From NCBI RefSeq assembly GCF_039909015.1, contig NZ_CP150919.1, forward strand, positions 5,742,501 to 5,806,500: a stretch of DNA of 64,000 nt, written 5' to 3'. The position numbers and the translations under genes were made by a program. Source of the DNA: Pseudomonas grandcourensis (GTDB lineage Bacteria; Pseudomonadota; Gammaproteobacteria; Pseudomonadales; Pseudomonadaceae). Positions 18,471 through 29,257 of the stretch are shown here, piece by piece. Below the pieces are notes generated by a model. The model was not told where the DNA came from. It did no database searches and saw only the letters and a program-made list of their open reading frames with translations. Numbering within the stretch: the stretch's first letter is position 1; each line of letters begins with the position of its first letter.

Positions 18471-19208
18471 CCAAACACCTAATAAAAGTCATTAAACACG
18501 ACCATTTCCCTGCGTTTCTTAGATACAATCTCCCCCCGATTATAAGGACGTCTCCTGATCGGGCCTCGCAGCATCGTCAATGCGCTTGTATTGACACCCC
18601 GCACCGCCCACAGAGAGCCGCCCACACAGATCGAGTGAAGCTGGCGCGCTTGCTGTTTTGTTGAGCAAAACCTCCACTTTTCGCGAATCTGCAGAGCTGT
18701 CATTACGCTCGGTCACTGAGCTGTTTGCCCGTTTTGCCTGCCCTGTATCCCATGGCGGCAATCCTTCCGGGCACGGTGCCAGGCTGGGACAGCCCTTTTT
18801 TGAGGTTCACGTCTTCAAAAGAGCGTGAAAAAAACGGGTTTTCACAACTTCACAAGAGTGTGGCGAGCAAATGAATAGTTTTGCGTCTGAACATGCACCA
18901 TTAGCGTCTACAACAGCCCAACGACACAGGACCGAGTATTCCTCGAACACCGGAGCCTGAAGCCTGTCCGCTACGGATTTGGTTGCACAAACGGATGTAT
19001 CGACCATAAGTCGAATTGCCTCCCGCGCGCTGAAATGAGTTCATATGGCTCATAGGCCCGGCAGGTAGCGTCCGTCGAAGTTGCGATAAATTGCGAAGAT
19101 TCGGACATGGCGATACTGCCATGAGATCCAGGGGCATCACTGACTCGCCCCGGAACGCCTGGCAGCCATGCCGACAATTTGGTGCTGCAGATTTTGGAGA
19201 CGCGTTAA
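18471..19208 (+). other. Long region upstream of mqo without a confident gene
   Basis: 738 bases. It holds a TACAAT -10-like hexamer at 18524-18529 without a good -35, a short GGCTG-GGA-CAGCC hairpin followed by CTTTTTTG at 18782-18802 (possible terminator of an RNA), an inverted repeat GTGAAAA/TTTTCAC near 18823-18843, and a 29-codon ORF at 18871-18960. Minus-strand frames here are poor in codon usage. Possible contents are an unannotated small RNA and a long regulated leader for mqo. Confidence 0.45.
18871..18960 (+). CDS. Candidate 29-aa peptide upstream of mqo
   Basis: ATG 18871 to TGA 18960, peptide starting MNSFASEHAPLASTT, Ser/Thr/Ala-rich. The ribosome site is weak (GGCGAG) and the codon usage undecided. 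It may be a leader peptide, the remnant of an N-terminus, or chance. No family recognised. Confidence 0.25.
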   Translation: MNSFASEHAPLASTTAQRHRTEYSSNTGA

Positions 19209-20717
19209 ATGGCGCATAACGAAGCAGTCGACGTAGTACTGGTTGGGGCCGGCATCATGAGTGCCACCCTTGCAGTGCTGCTCAAAGAGCTCGACCCCGC
19301 GATCAAGCTGGAAGTCGTCGAGCTGATGGATTCCGGTGCCGCGGAGAGTTCCAACCCGTGGAACAACGCCGGTACCGGTCACGCCGGGCTGTGTGAGCTC
19401 AACTACACGCCGCAGGCCGCCGATGGCGCCGTCGACATCAAGAAAGCCGTGCACATCAACACCCAGTTCGAGGTGTCGAAGCAGTTCTGGTCGTATTTGA
19501 CCAAGAAAGGAACGTTCGGCTCGTGCAAATCGTTTATCAGCCCGGTGCCACACCTGAGTTTCGTTCAGGGCGACAGCGGCGTGTCCTTCCTCAAGGAACG
19601 CTTCAAGGTGCTGAGCAAGCACCACGCCTTCTCGGACATGGAATACACCGAAGACAAGGCCAAAATGGCCGAGTGGATGCCGCTGATGATGCCTGGCCGC
19701 GATCCTGGCGAAACCCTCGCCGCGACCCGCGTGATCAATGGCACCGACGTCAACTTCGGCGCCCTGACCAACCAGTTGCTCAAGCACCTGACCAGCGCAC
19801 CCGATGCCCAGGTCAAGTACTGCAAGCGCGTGACCGGCCTCAAGCGCAGCAATGGCGGCTGGACTGTCAGCATCAAGGACGTCAACAGCGGCAACACCCG
19901 TGAAGTCGACGCCAAATTCGTCTTCCTCGGCGCTGGCGGTGCCGCACTGCCACTGCTGCAAGCCTCGGGCATCGAAGAAAGCAAAGGCTTCGGCGGCTTC
20001 CCGATCAGCGGCCAATGGCTGCGTTGCGACAACCCGGAAGTGGTCAAGCATCACCAGGCCAAGGTCTACAGCCAGGCTGCCGTAGGTTCGCCGCCAATGT
20101 CCGTGCCGCACCTGGACACCCGTGTGGTTGAAGGCAAGACGTCCCTGCTGTTCGGGCCGTATGCTGGCTTCACCACCAAGTTCCTCAAGCACGGCTCCTT
20201 CATGGACCTGCCGATGTCGGTTCGCGCCGGCAACATCGGGCCGATGCTGTCCGTGGCAAAAAACAACATGGACCTGACCAAGTACCTGGTCAGCGAAGTG
20301 ATGCAGTCGATGGAGCAGCGCCTGGAATCCCTGCGCCGCTTCTACCCTGAGGCGAAAGCTGAAGACTGGCGCCTGGAAGTGGCCGGCCAACGGGTGCAGA
20401 TCATCAAGAAAGACCCGAAGAAAGGCGGCATCCTGCAATTCGGTACCGAACTGGTCGCGGCCAAGGACGGTTCCCTGGCGGCACTGCTCGGCGCTTCGCC
20501 GGGTGCCTCGGTGACCGTTTCGATCATGCTTGAGCTGATCGAAAAATGCTTCCCGAGCAAAGCCAAGGGCGAATGGGCTACCAAACTGGCAGAGATCTTC
20601 CCAGCCCGGGAAAAGGTTCTGGAAACCGACGCTGCGCTGTATCGCAAGATCAACACGCAGAACAACGTTGCCCTGGAACTGGTTGAAGCCAGCAGCGAGA
20701 CCGAAAGCTACGCTTGA
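19209..20717 (+). CDS. mqo: Malate:quinone oxidoreductase
   Basis: 502 aa. FAD-binding motif [17 protein letters not shown] near residues 9-25, and the family-specific [22 protein letters not shown] stretch near residues 47-68 (quoted in part: [15 protein letters not shown]). Oxidises L-malate to oxaloacetate and passes electrons to ubiquinone at the inner face of the membrane; the main malate oxidation route in the TCA cycle of pseudomonads. Start ATG 19209 follows TTGGAGA. Single gene, closed by a strong terminator. Neighbours match the mqoB locus of P. aeruginosa. Confidence 0.96.
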   Translation: MAHNEAVDVVLVGAGIMSATLAVLLKELDPAIKLEVVELMDSGAAESSNPWNNAGTGHAGLCELNYTPQAADGAVDIKKAVHINTQFEVSKQFWSYLTKKGTFGSCKSFISPVPHLSFVQGDSGVSFLKERFKVLSKHHAFSDMEYTEDKAKMAEWMPLMMPGRDPGETLAATRVINGTDVNFGALTNQLLKHLTSAPDAQVKYCKRVTGLKRSNGGWTVSIKDVNSGNTREVDAKFVFLGAGGAALPLLQASGIEESKGFGGFPISGQWLRCDNPEVVKHHQAKVYSQAAVGSPPMSVPHLDTRVVEGKTSLLFGPYAGFTTKFLKHGSFMDLPMSVRAGNIGPMLSVAKNNMDLTKYLVSEVMQSMEQRLESLRRFYPEAKAEDWRLEVAGQRVQIIKKDPKKGGILQFGTELVAAKDGSLAALLGASPGASVTVSIMLELIEKCFPSKAKGEWATKLAEIFPAREKVLETDAALYRKINTQNNVALELVEASSETESYA

Positions 20718-20728
20718 TTCGGCCTTAT

Positions 20729-20769
20729 GAAAAACGCCCCGTTCTCACCGAGAGCGGGGCGTTTTTTTA
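20729..20769. terminator. Rho-independent terminator behind mqo
   Basis: AAAACGCCCC GTTCTC / GAGAGC GGGGCGTTTT type long stem around 20731-20765 with T run to 20768; the A run on the left lets it also stop minus-strand transcripts from the 20784 gene. Confidence 0.9.
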
Positions 20770-20783
20770 TGGCTGAAATTTAC

Positions 20784-21071
20784 TCAGCCGCGAGCTTTTT
20801 CGATCAGCTCGATGTAATCCGGCGCATTGCGCTGATCCTGGATCAGGTCAACGAAGGTTTTGCCGTGTTCATCCTTGCCATCCACGTCGTAGCCGGCCTC
20901 GACGAAGAACGTCAGAAAGCGCGCGAAATCGTCGATGCGCAGGCCACGGTAGGCCTTGACCAGTTTGTGCAGGGACGGAGAAGTCGCGTCGACCGGTTCG
21001 AAATCGAGGAACAATTTGATCTGCACATCGCCGATCTCGTCACCAATCACTTGTTTTTTATCTTTACGCAT
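20784..21071 (-). CDS. PA4642-family conserved protein
   Basis: 95 aa, soluble. Starts MRKDKKQVIGDEIGDVQIKL; the C-terminal half (DVDGKDEHGKTFVDLI) resembles an ankyrin-like helix pair. Matches a small protein encoded beside mqo in P. aeruginosa (PA4642). Function unknown. Convergent with mqo. Confidence 0.82.
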   Translation of the reverse strand: MRKDKKQVIGDEIGDVQIKLFLDFEPVDATSPSLHKLVKAYRGLRIDDFARFLTFFVEAGYDVDGKDEHGKTFVDLIQDQRNAPDYIELIEKARG

Positions 21072-21134
21072 TGCCGACTCCAGCTCGCAGACATTTCACG
21101 GGGCGGGCAGTTTACCCCTGCGCGGGCTCAAGGC

Positions 21135-21620
21135 TCAACGCGGACGAGTGCTACCGGTGTGCAGATCGGCCCAGACATGGCCATTGGCGTAGCTGAGAAA
21201 CTGGCAATACACCGTGTCGTTGCGCAACAAGTCGATCACCACCCGGTATTGCGCAAGCGGGTAATAGAGGGTCAGGGTCTTGCTCGGCACGTCGTAAACC
21301 GGCTTTTTCAGGCTTTTGCTTTCACCATCGAAGTTGACCAGCACCTGGCTGATGGTGGCGCCCTTGTTCAGGGATTTGCCCTTGAGACGAATCATCAGCG
21401 GCGAAGTGACCGGAATCGGCTGTTGATTGGATTGACGCTGGCTGCCTACCACCACCGAATAATCGGTGACCTGCATCAGTTGTTGCTGCTCAGGCTCGCT
21501 GTCACGCAGGGTCAGGTCATCGGGCGGCAGGAACTGCGCATGCATGGGCGCCGGCGCGGCAGCCAGGGGCAGGCTGAGGGTCAGCAACAGGGCGGCGCAG
21601 CTGCGGGTAAAAGGGCTCAT
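21135..21620 (-). CDS. Secreted or periplasmic protein of unknown function
   Basis: 161 aa with a clear signal peptide (MSPFTRSCAALLLTLSLPLA, cleavage near residue 21-28). The mature part is beta-rich without cysteine pairs except one Cys near the end. By position it corresponds to PA4643. No domain recognised. Confidence 0.75.
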   Translation of the reverse strand: MSPFTRSCAALLLTLSLPLAAAPAPMHAQFLPPDDLTLRDSEPEQQQLMQVTDYSVVVGSQRQSNQQPIPVTSPLMIRLKGKSLNKGATISQVLVNFDGESKSLKKPVYDVPSKTLTLYYPLAQYRVVIDLLRNDTVYCQFLSYANGHVWADLHTGSTRPR

Positions 21621-21690
21621 GGCAGGCTCTGGAGGGCGGGGCCGAGCACTTTAGCATGAGCTAACAGGACTGAATCGGCGAACACATCCC

Positions 21691-21720
21691 TTGTGGGAGC
21701 GAGCCTGCTCGCTCCCACAA
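21691..21720. repeat. REP palindrome
   Basis: TTGTGGGAGCGAG-CCTG-CTCGCTCCCACAA, perfect 13-bp arms with a 4-base loop. It is a P. fluorescens-type REP core facing itself, between the stop of the cupin gene and the start of the preceding secreted-protein gene. Confidence 0.85.
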
Positions 21721-21728
21721 GGTGGAGA

Positions 21729-22202
21729 TCAATCGAACTGCGCGCGCATCCAGGCCTGATACTCGGCAACACCGGGCTCACCCTCGCGCGGTGCCCAATG
21801 CGCCAGCTCACCTTCACCGACCGGGCGGTAAGGACCGGCCTTGCATTCGAACATCAGGCTGTCGGCCTCGAGCACCACCAAACCGTGGAACACACCGGTT
21901 GGCAGGTCCACGCCAACACAGTCGCCACCGGCCTGCAGCACGGTCTTGCTCAGCACCGCGCCGGTCTCATCAAAGATCAACACACCCAGCCGCCCCTTGA
22001 GGACCAACAGGGTTTCGGCCTTGTTGTCGCCCAAATGCCGGTGAGGCGGGACATAGGTGGACGGCTGCAACCCCACCGCCATGCGATGGCAAGCGTCTTC
22101 CATCTGATGGAAGTTGTGATGCTGGCGCCCACGAGGATTGGCCGCGGCTTTCCCGGCCAGCTCGGCAAACAAGGTCTGATCCAGAAAGCGAGGCGCATCC
22201 AT
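21729..22202 (-). CDS. WbuC-family cupin-fold metalloprotein
   Basis: 157 aa. Cupin motif PPHRHLGDNKAET near residues 52-64 supplies His/His/Glu metal ligands, and the N-terminal FHQMEDACHRMAVGL matches WbuC. WbuC proteins are linked to O-antigen loci in enterics; here the gene sits next to hpt, as PA4644 does. Enzymatic role unknown. It begins 3 bases after the hpt stop, so the two are cotranscribed. Confidence 0.85.
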   Translation of the reverse strand: MDAPRFLDQTLFAELAGKAAANPRGRQHHNFHQMEDACHRMAVGLQPSTYVPPHRHLGDNKAETLLVLKGRLGVLIFDETGAVLSKTVLQAGGDCVGVDLPTGVFHGLVVLEADSLMFECKAGPYRPVGEGELAHWAPREGEPGVAEYQAWMRAQFD

Positions 22203-22205
22203 GTC

Positions 22206-22763
22206 TTACATTCCTTTAACGGCGAAAATCCCGTTGGCGTTACGCCAGTAGCCTTTGTAGTCCATGCCGTAACCGAAGATGTAGCGGTCGATACACGGCA
22301 GACCGACGAAGTCGGCCTTGAGGTCCGGGCGGGCCTTGCGGTCGTGGTCTTTGTCGATCAGCACGGCGGTGTGCACTTTGCGGGCACCGGCGTGTTTGCA
22401 GAAGTCGATGATCGCGCCCAGGGTGTGACCTTCGTCGAGGATGTCGTCGATGATCAGCACGTCACGGTCGATGAACGACACTTCCGGCTTGGCTTTCCAG
22501 AACAGGTCGCCGCCGCTGGTTTCGTTGCGATAGCGGGTGGCGTGCAGGTAGGACGCTTCCAGCGGGAAGTGCAGGTAGGTCAGCAGCTTGCCGGAGAAAA
22601 TCAGCCCGCCGTTCATCACGCAGAACACCACCGGGTTGCTGTCGGCCATTTGTTCGTTGATTTGTGCACCGACGCGGGCGATGGCCGCTTCGACTTCAGC
22701 TTCGGTGTACAGGCAGTCAGCCTCTCGCATGATTTGACGGATATGCTCGAGATCAGCGGACAT
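22206..22763 (-). CDS. hpt: Hypoxanthine-guanine phosphoribosyltransferase
   Basis: 185 aa from ATG 22763 (GGAG upstream; a 4-residue extension at 22775 is not needed). PRPP-binding motif VLIIDDILDEGHTLG near residues 98-112. Converts hypoxanthine or guanine plus PRPP to IMP or GMP in purine salvage. Divergent from upp, 164 bases apart, so purine and pyrimidine salvage face each other across one control region. Confidence 0.94.
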   Translation of the reverse strand: MSADLEHIRQIMREADCLYTEAEVEAAIARVGAQINEQMADSNPVVFCVMNGGLIFSGKLLTYLHFPLEASYLHATRYRNETSGGDLFWKAKPEVSFIDRDVLIIDDILDEGHTLGAIIDFCKHAGARKVHTAVLIDKDHDRKARPDLKADFVGLPCIDRYIFGYGMDYKGYWRNANGIFAVKGM

Positions 22764-22927
22764 GGCGCTCTCCAAGGGGGGACGGGTTCGGAAAAGCGGG
22801 CAAAGGTACGCATCCCGAACGGCCAGATCAAGCGTTTGTGGACTAACGTACTGTATGTCTATAGGACAACACCCTCGGATAGATTAATCTAGGCCGGTTT
22901 TTTTGCCCGCTGCCGGAGCCATTCCCC

Positions 22928-23566
22928 ATGCCCATCCATGAGATCCGCCACCCGCTGATCCGTCATAAACTTGGCCTTATGCGCCGTGCAGACATCAGCA
23001 CCAAGAATTTCCGTGAGCTCGCTCAGGAAGTCGGCGCCCTGCTGACCTACGAAGCCACCAAAGACCTGCCGCTGGAATCCTACGATATCGAAGGCTGGTG
23101 CGGCACTGTGTCGGTCGAGAAAATCGCCGGCAAGAAGATTACTGTCGTGCCGATCCTGCGTGCAGGCATCGGCATGCTTGAAGGCGTGCTCAGCCTGATC
23201 CCGGGCGCCAAGGTCAGCGCCGTGGGCGTGGCCCGCAACGAGAAAACCCTCGAAGCCCACACCTACCTGGAAAAACTGGTTCCGGAGATCGACGAACGCC
23301 TGGCCATGATCATCGACCCGATGCTCGCCACTGGCGGCTCGATGGTTGCCACCATCGACCTGCTGAAAAAGGCCGGGTGCAAGGACATCCGCGCCATGGT
23401 GCTGGTTGCCGCCCCGGAAGGCATCGCCGCCGTAGAGAAAGCTCACCCGGACGTGATCATCTACACCGCTTCCATTGATCAAAAACTGAACGAACACGGT
23501 TACATCATCCCAGGGCTGGGCGATGCTGGTGACAAGATCTTCGGCACCAAGCAGAAGGACGCGTGA
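22928..23566 (+). CDS. upp: Uracil phosphoribosyltransferase
   Basis: 212 aa, full length. PRPP loop [18 protein letters not shown] near residues 127-144 and the uracil-binding C-terminus [11 protein letters not shown]. Makes UMP from uracil and PRPP. It ends 2 bases before uraA begins, with the uraA ribosome site (AAGGA) inside its last codons, so uptake and phosphoribosylation of uracil are coupled. Confidence 0.96.
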   Translation: MPIHEIRHPLIRHKLGLMRRADISTKNFRELAQEVGALLTYEATKDLPLESYDIEGWCGTVSVEKIAGKKITVVPILRAGIGMLEGVLSLIPGAKVSAVGVARNEKTLEAHTYLEKLVPEIDERLAMIIDPMLATGGSMVATIDLLKKAGCKDIRAMVLVAAPEGIAAVEKAHPDVIIYTASIDQKLNEHGYIIPGLGDAGDKIFGTKQKDA

Positions 23567-23568
23567 CC

Positions 23569-24843
23569 ATGCAGCAAGAGTTCAACGATCCGCTCTGGCG
23601 CACGGTGCTGTCGGGTGCACAGATGCTGTTCGTGGCCTTCGGCGCCCTGGTGTTGATGCCGTTGATTACCGGTCTCGACCCGAACGTGGCGCTGTTCACG
23701 GCCGGCCTGGGGACGATCCTGTTCCAGATCGTCACCGGGCGTCAGGTGCCGGTGTTCCTGGCATCGAGCTTTGCCTTCATCACCCCGATCATTCTCGCCA
23801 AGGGCCAGTTCGGCCTGGCCGCGACCATGGGCGGCGTGATGGCGGCAGGTTTCGTCTACACCTTCCTCGGCCTCGCGGTGAAGATCAAAGGCACTGGCTT
23901 CATTGATCGCCTGCTGCCGCCGGTAGTAATTGGTCCGGTGATCATTTCGATCGGCCTGGCCATGGCGCCGATTGCCGCCAACATGGCCATGGGCAAGGCC
24001 GGCGACGGCAGCGAATTGATTCATTACCAGACGGCGATGATGATCTCGATGCCCGCACTGCTGACCACACTGATCGTCGCGGTATTCGGCAAGGGCATCT
24101 TCCGTCTGGTGCCGATCATTTCCGGCGTGCTGGTGGGCTTTGGCATGGCGTTCTACTTCGGAGTGGTCGATACCGCGAAGATTGCGGCGGCACCTTGGTT
24201 TGCCATCCCGCACTTCACCGCACCGGAATTCAACTGGCAGGCGATTCTGTTCATCGTTCCAGTGGCCCTGGCCCCGGCCATCGAGCACATCGGCGGCGTG
24301 ATTGCCGTGGGTAGCGTGACCGGTCGCGATTACCTGAAGAAGCCCGGCCTGCACCGCACCCTGCTCGGCGACGGCATTGCCACCACGGCGGCCGGTCTGT
24401 TCGGCGGTCCGCCCAACACCACCTACGCCGAAGTGACCGGCGCGGTCATGCTGACCAAGAACTACAACCCGAAAATCATGACCTGGGCGGCGATCTTTGC
24501 CATCAGCCTGGCGTTCATCGGCAAGTTCGGCGCACTGCTGCAAAGCATTCCTGTGCCGGTGATGGGCGGGATTCTGTGCCTGTTGTTCGGTTCGATTGCG
24601 GCAGTGGGGATGAACACGCTGATTCGCCACAAGATCGATCTGGGCGAGGCGCGCAATCTGGTGATTGTCTCGGTGACCCTGGTGTTCGGGATCGGCGGCG
24701 TGCTGATCGGCACCGGCACCGGCCCGGACGATTTCGGCCTCAAGGGCATCGCGCTGTGCGCGGTGGTGGCGATCGGCTTGAACCTGATCCTGCCGGGCAA
24801 TGACAGCTGGAAGCACAAGAAGGCGGATGAGCCGCTGATCTAA
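23569..24843 (+). CDS. uraA: Uracil:proton symporter (NCS2 family)
   Basis: 424 aa from ATG 23569; the GTG at 23563 overlaps the upp stop but AAGGA at 23555-23559 fits the ATG better. About 14 hydrophobic segments, with FGGPPNTTYAEVTGAV (NCS2 signature region) and the conserved Glu in IEHIGG (about residue 241). Imports uracil at the inner membrane for Upp. Followed by a REPIN rather than a clear terminator. Confidence 0.94.
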   Translation: MQQEFNDPLWRTVLSGAQMLFVAFGALVLMPLITGLDPNVALFTAGLGTILFQIVTGRQVPVFLASSFAFITPIILAKGQFGLAATMGGVMAAGFVYTFLGLAVKIKGTGFIDRLLPPVVIGPVIISIGLAMAPIAANMAMGKAGDGSELIHYQTAMMISMPALLTTLIVAVFGKGIFRLVPIISGVLVGFGMAFYFGVVDTAKIAAAPWFAIPHFTAPEFNWQAILFIVPVALAPAIEHIGGVIAVGSVTGRDYLKKPGLHRTLLGDGIATTAAGLFGGPPNTTYAEVTGAVMLTKNYNPKIMTWAAIFAISLAFIGKFGALLQSIPVPVMGGILCLLFGSIAAVGMNTLIRHKIDLGEARNLVIVSVTLVFGIGGVLIGTGTGPDDFGLKGIALCAVVAIGLNLILPGNDSWKHKKADEPLI

Positions 24844-24860
24844 AGCATCACGCGATACCC

Positions 24861-24993
24861 TGTGGCGAGGGGGCTTGCCCCCGTTCGACTGCGAAGCAGT
24901 CGTAAATCCAGCGAACGCGGTCTTTCAGATGACTCGCGGTTGAAGGATTCAGGGCCGCTTCGCGACCCAACGGGGGCAAGCCCCCTCGCCACA
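24861..24993. repeat. REPIN of the GGCGAGGGGGCTTGCCCCC family
   Basis: Perfect 25-bp inverted ends: TGTGGCGAGGGGGCTTGCCC... at 24861-24885 and its reverse complement at 24969-24993, around an 83-base insert that itself contains small inverted repeats (GACTGCGAAGCAGTC at 24887-24901). This is the REP-doublet form mobilised in trans by RAYT transposases. It belongs to a different sequence family from the REPINs at 32967 and 45691. Confidence 0.88.
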
Positions 24994-25021
24994 ACAGCCC
25001 GTCAACCCACAGCTTGTATGC

Positions 25022-26044
25022 CTACAATGCAATCGGTGCTCTTTCGCACAACGCACTCAACGCCCGCGCCCAATGCGGATCATCGTTGAGGCACGGCACC
25101 AGCACCAGGTCCTCTCCCCCCGCTGCGCGGAATTGCTCCTTGCCGCGATCACCGATCTCTTCCAGGGTCTCGATGCAATCGGCAACGAACGCCGGGCACA
25201 TCACCAGAACCTTTTTCACGCCGCTTTTAGCCAACTCATCGAGGCGCGCTTCGGTGTAGGGTTCAATCCATTTGGCGCGCCCCAAGCGTGACTGGAACGA
25301 CACCGACCACTTGCCCTCCGGCAACCCCATGCGCTTGGCGAACTCGGCCGCCGTACGCAGGCACTGGCCGCGATAACAGGTGGCAACCACTTCCGGCGGC
25401 GCGCCGGCGCAACAATCACCACCACCCTCGAAACTGTGACCGGGGTTGAGCTTTTTCAGATGCCGTTCCGGCAACCCATGAAAACTCATCAGCAAGTGAT
25501 CGAAGTCCTGCTGCAAATGCGGCCGGGTCGTGGCCACCAGCGCATCGAGGTATTCCGGTTGGTCGTAGAACGGCTGTAGCACCGACAGCTGAACGTCGAG
25601 GTTTTTCTCGCGCACCACACGCCTGGCCTCTTCGATGACCGTAGTCGTGGTGCTGTCGGCAAACTGTGGATAAAGCGGCGCCAGCGTAATCCGCTTGTGC
25701 CCCGCCGCGACCAGGCGCACCAGCGTCGATTCAATCGACGGCTCGCCGTATCGCATCGCCAATTCGACCGGGCCGTGCTGCCATTGACGGGTCATCGCTT
25801 GTTGCAAGCGACGGCTGAGCACCACCAGCGGCGAGCCCTCTTCCCACCAGATCGAGGCATAAGCATGGGCCGACTGCTCGGGACGCTTGATCAGGATCAG
25901 CGACACCAGCAGCCGTCGAACCGGCCATGGCAGGTCGATCACGTACGGGTCCATCAGAAATTGATTGAGGTAACTGCGCACGTCCGCCACCGAGGTGGAG
26001 GCAGGCGAGCCCAGGTTGACCAGAAGCAACGCGTGATCGGTCAT
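25022..26044 (-). CDS. hemH: Ferrochelatase
   Basis: 340 aa. Starts [16 protein letters not shown]; the active-site His lies in [12 protein letters not shown] (about residue 160), with [16 protein letters not shown] further on. Inserts Fe2+ into protoporphyrin IX to form heme at the membrane. It lies 13 bases downstream of the TIGR01777 gene on the same strand. Position beside the photolyase locus may matter, because protoporphyrin is a photosensitiser (inference). Confidence 0.95.
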   Translation of the reverse strand: MTDHALLLVNLGSPASTSVADVRSYLNQFLMDPYVIDLPWPVRRLLVSLILIKRPEQSAHAYASIWWEEGSPLVVLSRRLQQAMTRQWQHGPVELAMRYGEPSIESTLVRLVAAGHKRITLAPLYPQFADSTTTTVIEEARRVVREKNLDVQLSVLQPFYDQPEYLDALVATTRPHLQQDFDHLLMSFHGLPERHLKKLNPGHSFEGGGDCCAGAPPEVVATCYRGQCLRTAAEFAKRMGLPEGKWSVSFQSRLGRAKWIEPYTEARLDELAKSGVKKVLVMCPAFVADCIETLEEIGDRGKEQFRAAGGEDLVLVPCLNDDPHWARALSALCERAPIAL

Positions 26045-26057
26045 GCAACGTCCTATT

Positions 26058-26960
26058 TCAAAGGCGACCGGACAGATCGTCCAGAGCCGCGCGCAAATCC
26101 GTGAACTTAAAAGTGAAACCAGCCTGTAACAAACGCGCCGGGGTAGCCCGTTGGCCGCCCAGTAACAGCAACGACAACTCGCCCAGCCCTACCTTCAATG
26201 CGAAGGCCGGCATCGGCATGAACGTCGGGCGATGCAGCACGCTGCCCAACGCCTCGGCAAACTCGCGGTTGCGCACCGGCTTGGGCGCGCACGCATTATA
26301 GGGACCGCTGGCCTCGTTGCGATGCAGAAGAAAATCAATCAGGGCGATTTGATCGTCGATATGAATCCATGGCATCCACTGCCGGCCGTTGCCGATCGGG
26401 CCTCCCAGGCCCAGTTTGAACGACAGTAACAGCCGCGACAAAAAGCCGCCCTCGGCCGATAGAACCAGCCCGGTACGGACAAGGATGACGCGAATACCCA
26501 ACGCCTCAGCCCGCTGTGCAGTCTCTTCCCAGGCGATGCACAACTGGCTGGCGAAATCTTCGCTGACCGGCCCCGAGTCCTCGCTCAGTTCGCGCTCGCC
26601 ACCGTCGCCATACCAGCCGACAGCCGAACCGGAAATCAAAACCTGTGGTTTCTGTTCACGGCTTTCCAGCCAGGCCAGCAGGGTTTCGGTCAGCGAGATG
26701 CGACTGCTCCACAACAGGGCTTTGCGTTTGTGCGTCCAGGGCCGGGCGGCTATCGGCGCACCGGCAAGATTGATAATCCCATCGACAGGTTCCTGCCCGA
26801 GATCCTCCAGACGGGCGATTCCACGCACTTGGGCACCACATATTTTCGCGACATTTTCAGGTTGGCGACTCCAGACTGTCAGGCGATGACCCTGGCCCAA
26901 CCAGTGCCGGCAGAGCTGACGTCCTATCAAACCAGTACCGCCGGTCAGCAATATGTGCAT
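26058..26960 (-). CDS. TIGR01777-family NAD(P)-binding protein (YfcH-like epimerase/SDR)
   Basis: 300 aa. Extended-SDR nucleotide motif [14 protein letters not shown] at residues 6-19, [12 protein letters not shown] in the middle, and a DUF1731-type C-terminus. Related to YfcH/SulA-like proteins of unknown substrate. It is divergent from the renalase gene over 196 bases that contain a PplR/LitR-like site, and is followed by hemH, so it could share the light response. Confidence 0.88.
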   Translation of the reverse strand: MHILLTGGTGLIGRQLCRHWLGQGHRLTVWSRQPENVAKICGAQVRGIARLEDLGQEPVDGIINLAGAPIAARPWTHKRKALLWSSRISLTETLLAWLESREQKPQVLISGSAVGWYGDGGERELSEDSGPVSEDFASQLCIAWEETAQRAEALGIRVILVRTGLVLSAEGGFLSRLLLSFKLGLGGPIGNGRQWMPWIHIDDQIALIDFLLHRNEASGPYNACAPKPVRNREFAEALGSVLHRPTFMPMPAFALKVGLGELSLLLLGGQRATPARLLQAGFTFKFTDLRAALDDLSGRL

Positions 26961-27081
26961 GACTTCTTCCTCGCGTGGCGTTTTACCTTGTCCATTAGTC
27001 TATTTTTATAAGCAGGGATCTTTAGTATCGAGCAGGCGCTATGTTTAACAATAGGCCAAGCCGTCAGATCGAGAACGCTAA

Positions 27082-28143
<1,062 letters not shown>

Positions 28144-28201
28144 AGAGCATCGATCCGAGCAAATCGCTGCTGTCGCCCTGGACAGCAGCCCGTCAAAAAC
28201 C

Positions 28202-28225
28202 TATACAAAAAAATTGACTTGTATA
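28202..28225. promoter_or_regulatory. PplR/LitR operator 1 of the photolyase operon
   Basis: TATACA-N12-TGTATA at 28202-28225, an exact match to T(G/A)TACA-N12-TGTA(C/T)A, extended by one C/G pair outside. Its right half overlaps the -35 box at 28214-28219, the expected place for repression. Confidence 0.85.
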
Positions 28226-28241
28226 GCTTCGAATCTATGAT
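28214..28241 (+). promoter_or_regulatory. Sigma-70-type promoter of the DUF523-merR-phr operon
   Basis: TTGACT (28214-28219), 16-base spacer, TATGAT (28236-28241); predicted start near 28248, about 50 bases before the first ATG. It is sandwiched between operator 1 (over the -35) and operator 2 (over the start of transcription). Confidence 0.75.
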
Positions 28242-28251
28242 GAAGTTATCT

Positions 28252-28275
28252 TGTACAAACAAAAATGTTTGTACA
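28252..28275. promoter_or_regulatory. PplR/LitR operator 2 of the photolyase operon
   Basis: TGTACA-N12-TGTACA at 28252-28275, exact consensus, inside a larger perfect palindrome with 12-bp arms (28250-28261 and 28266-28277, loop AAAA). Its centre is 50 bases from that of operator 1, close to five helical turns, so co-operative binding is plausible. Confidence 0.88.
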
Positions 28276-28297
28276 AGTTCAGATTCGAGGTGCTCCG

Positions 28298-29257
28298 ATG
28301 CTCCACTCCCCCACCAAACCGAAAATCGCCATCAGCGCCTGCCTGATGGGGCTCGACGTGCGCTACAACGGTGGGCACAAGGAGTCGCGGCTGTGCAGCC
28401 GCACCCTCACTGATTACTTCGATTTCATCCCGGTCTGCCCGGAAGTGGCCATCGGCCTGGGCGTCCCCCGCCAACCGATTCGGCTGGTGGGCAGTGCAGA
28501 TCATCCCGAAGCCGTGGGCACCCTCGATCACAACCTTAACGTGACGCAACCACTGAACACCTACGGCCGGGACATGGCAGCGCAGCTGGGGGATATCTGC
28601 GGCTACATCTTCATGCAAAATTCCCCGTCTTGCGGCCTGGAGCGGGTCAAGGTCTACCACGCCAACGGCGCACGTGCGGACAGTGGCGGGCGCGGGATCT
28701 ACGCCCGGGCCTTCTGCCTGCGGCACCCGGACTTGCCGGTAGAGGAAGACGGCCGGCTCAACGATCCGGTGCTGCGGGAAAACTTCCTCACCCGGGTGTT
28801 CGCCTACAGCGCATGGCAGCAACTGCGCCAAGAGGGCCTGACCCGGCGCGGTCTCACGGACTTTCACTCGCGCTACAAATACCTGCTGATGGCCCACAAC
28901 CCGGTGCAATACAAAACCCTGGGCCACTTGCTGGGCAACATGGGCAAAACCGATCCGCAGGAACTGGGCCCCCGCTATTTCAGCGAACTGATGGCGGCGC
29001 TGAAAAAATGCGCCACCCGCCGCACTCACACCAACGTCCTGCAACACCTCAGTGGCTACCTGAAACAGGCCATCAGCGGCGAAGACAAGCAGGAAGTGCA
29101 GCACGTGATCAGCCAGTACCGCTTGGGCATCGTGCCGCTGGTGGTACCGCTGACACTGCTCAAGCATCACTTTCGCCAACACCCCGATCCGTACATCGCA
29201 CAGCAGGTTTACCTGCAACCGCACCCGGAAAACCTCAGCCTGCGAAACGCCATCTGA
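28298..29257 (+). CDS. DUF523-DUF1722 (YbgA-like) fusion protein
   Basis: 319 aa from ATG 28298 (GAGG eight bases upstream). N-terminal DUF523 about 7-150, with ISACLMGLDVRYNGGHK and NSPSCGLERVKVY; two conserved Cys, in SACLMG and SPSCG, suggest a metal or thiol site. C-terminal DUF1722 about 190-310. The family recurs next to photolyases (ybgA beside phr in E. coli) but has no agreed function. It heads the photolyase operon and overlaps the merR start by one base (TGATG), so both are translated together. Confidence 0.9.
   Translation: MLHSPTKPKIAISACLMGLDVRYNGGHKESRLCSRTLTDYFDFIPVCPEVAIGLGVPRQPIRLVGSADHPEAVGTLDHNLNVTQPLNTYGRDMAAQLGDICGYIFMQNSPSCGLERVKVYHANGARADSGGRGIYARAFCLRHPDLPVEEDGRLNDPVLRENFLTRVFAYSAWQQLRQEGLTRRGLTDFHSRYKYLLMAHNPVQYKTLGHLLGNMGKTDPQELGPRYFSELMAALKKCATRRTHTNVLQHLSGYLKQAISGEDKQEVQHVISQYRLGIVPLVVPLTLLKHHFRQHPDPYIAQQVYLQPHPENLSLRNAI

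Noticed and set aside
18479-18703. Minus-strand ORF of 74 codons upstream of mqo
   Set aside because: Codon usage is poor, no ribosome site, and no neighbour that would suggest a transcript.
24861-24993. REPIN read as a rho-independent terminator for uraA
   Set aside because: No T run follows, and the structure is a classic REP doublet with 25-bp perfect ends.
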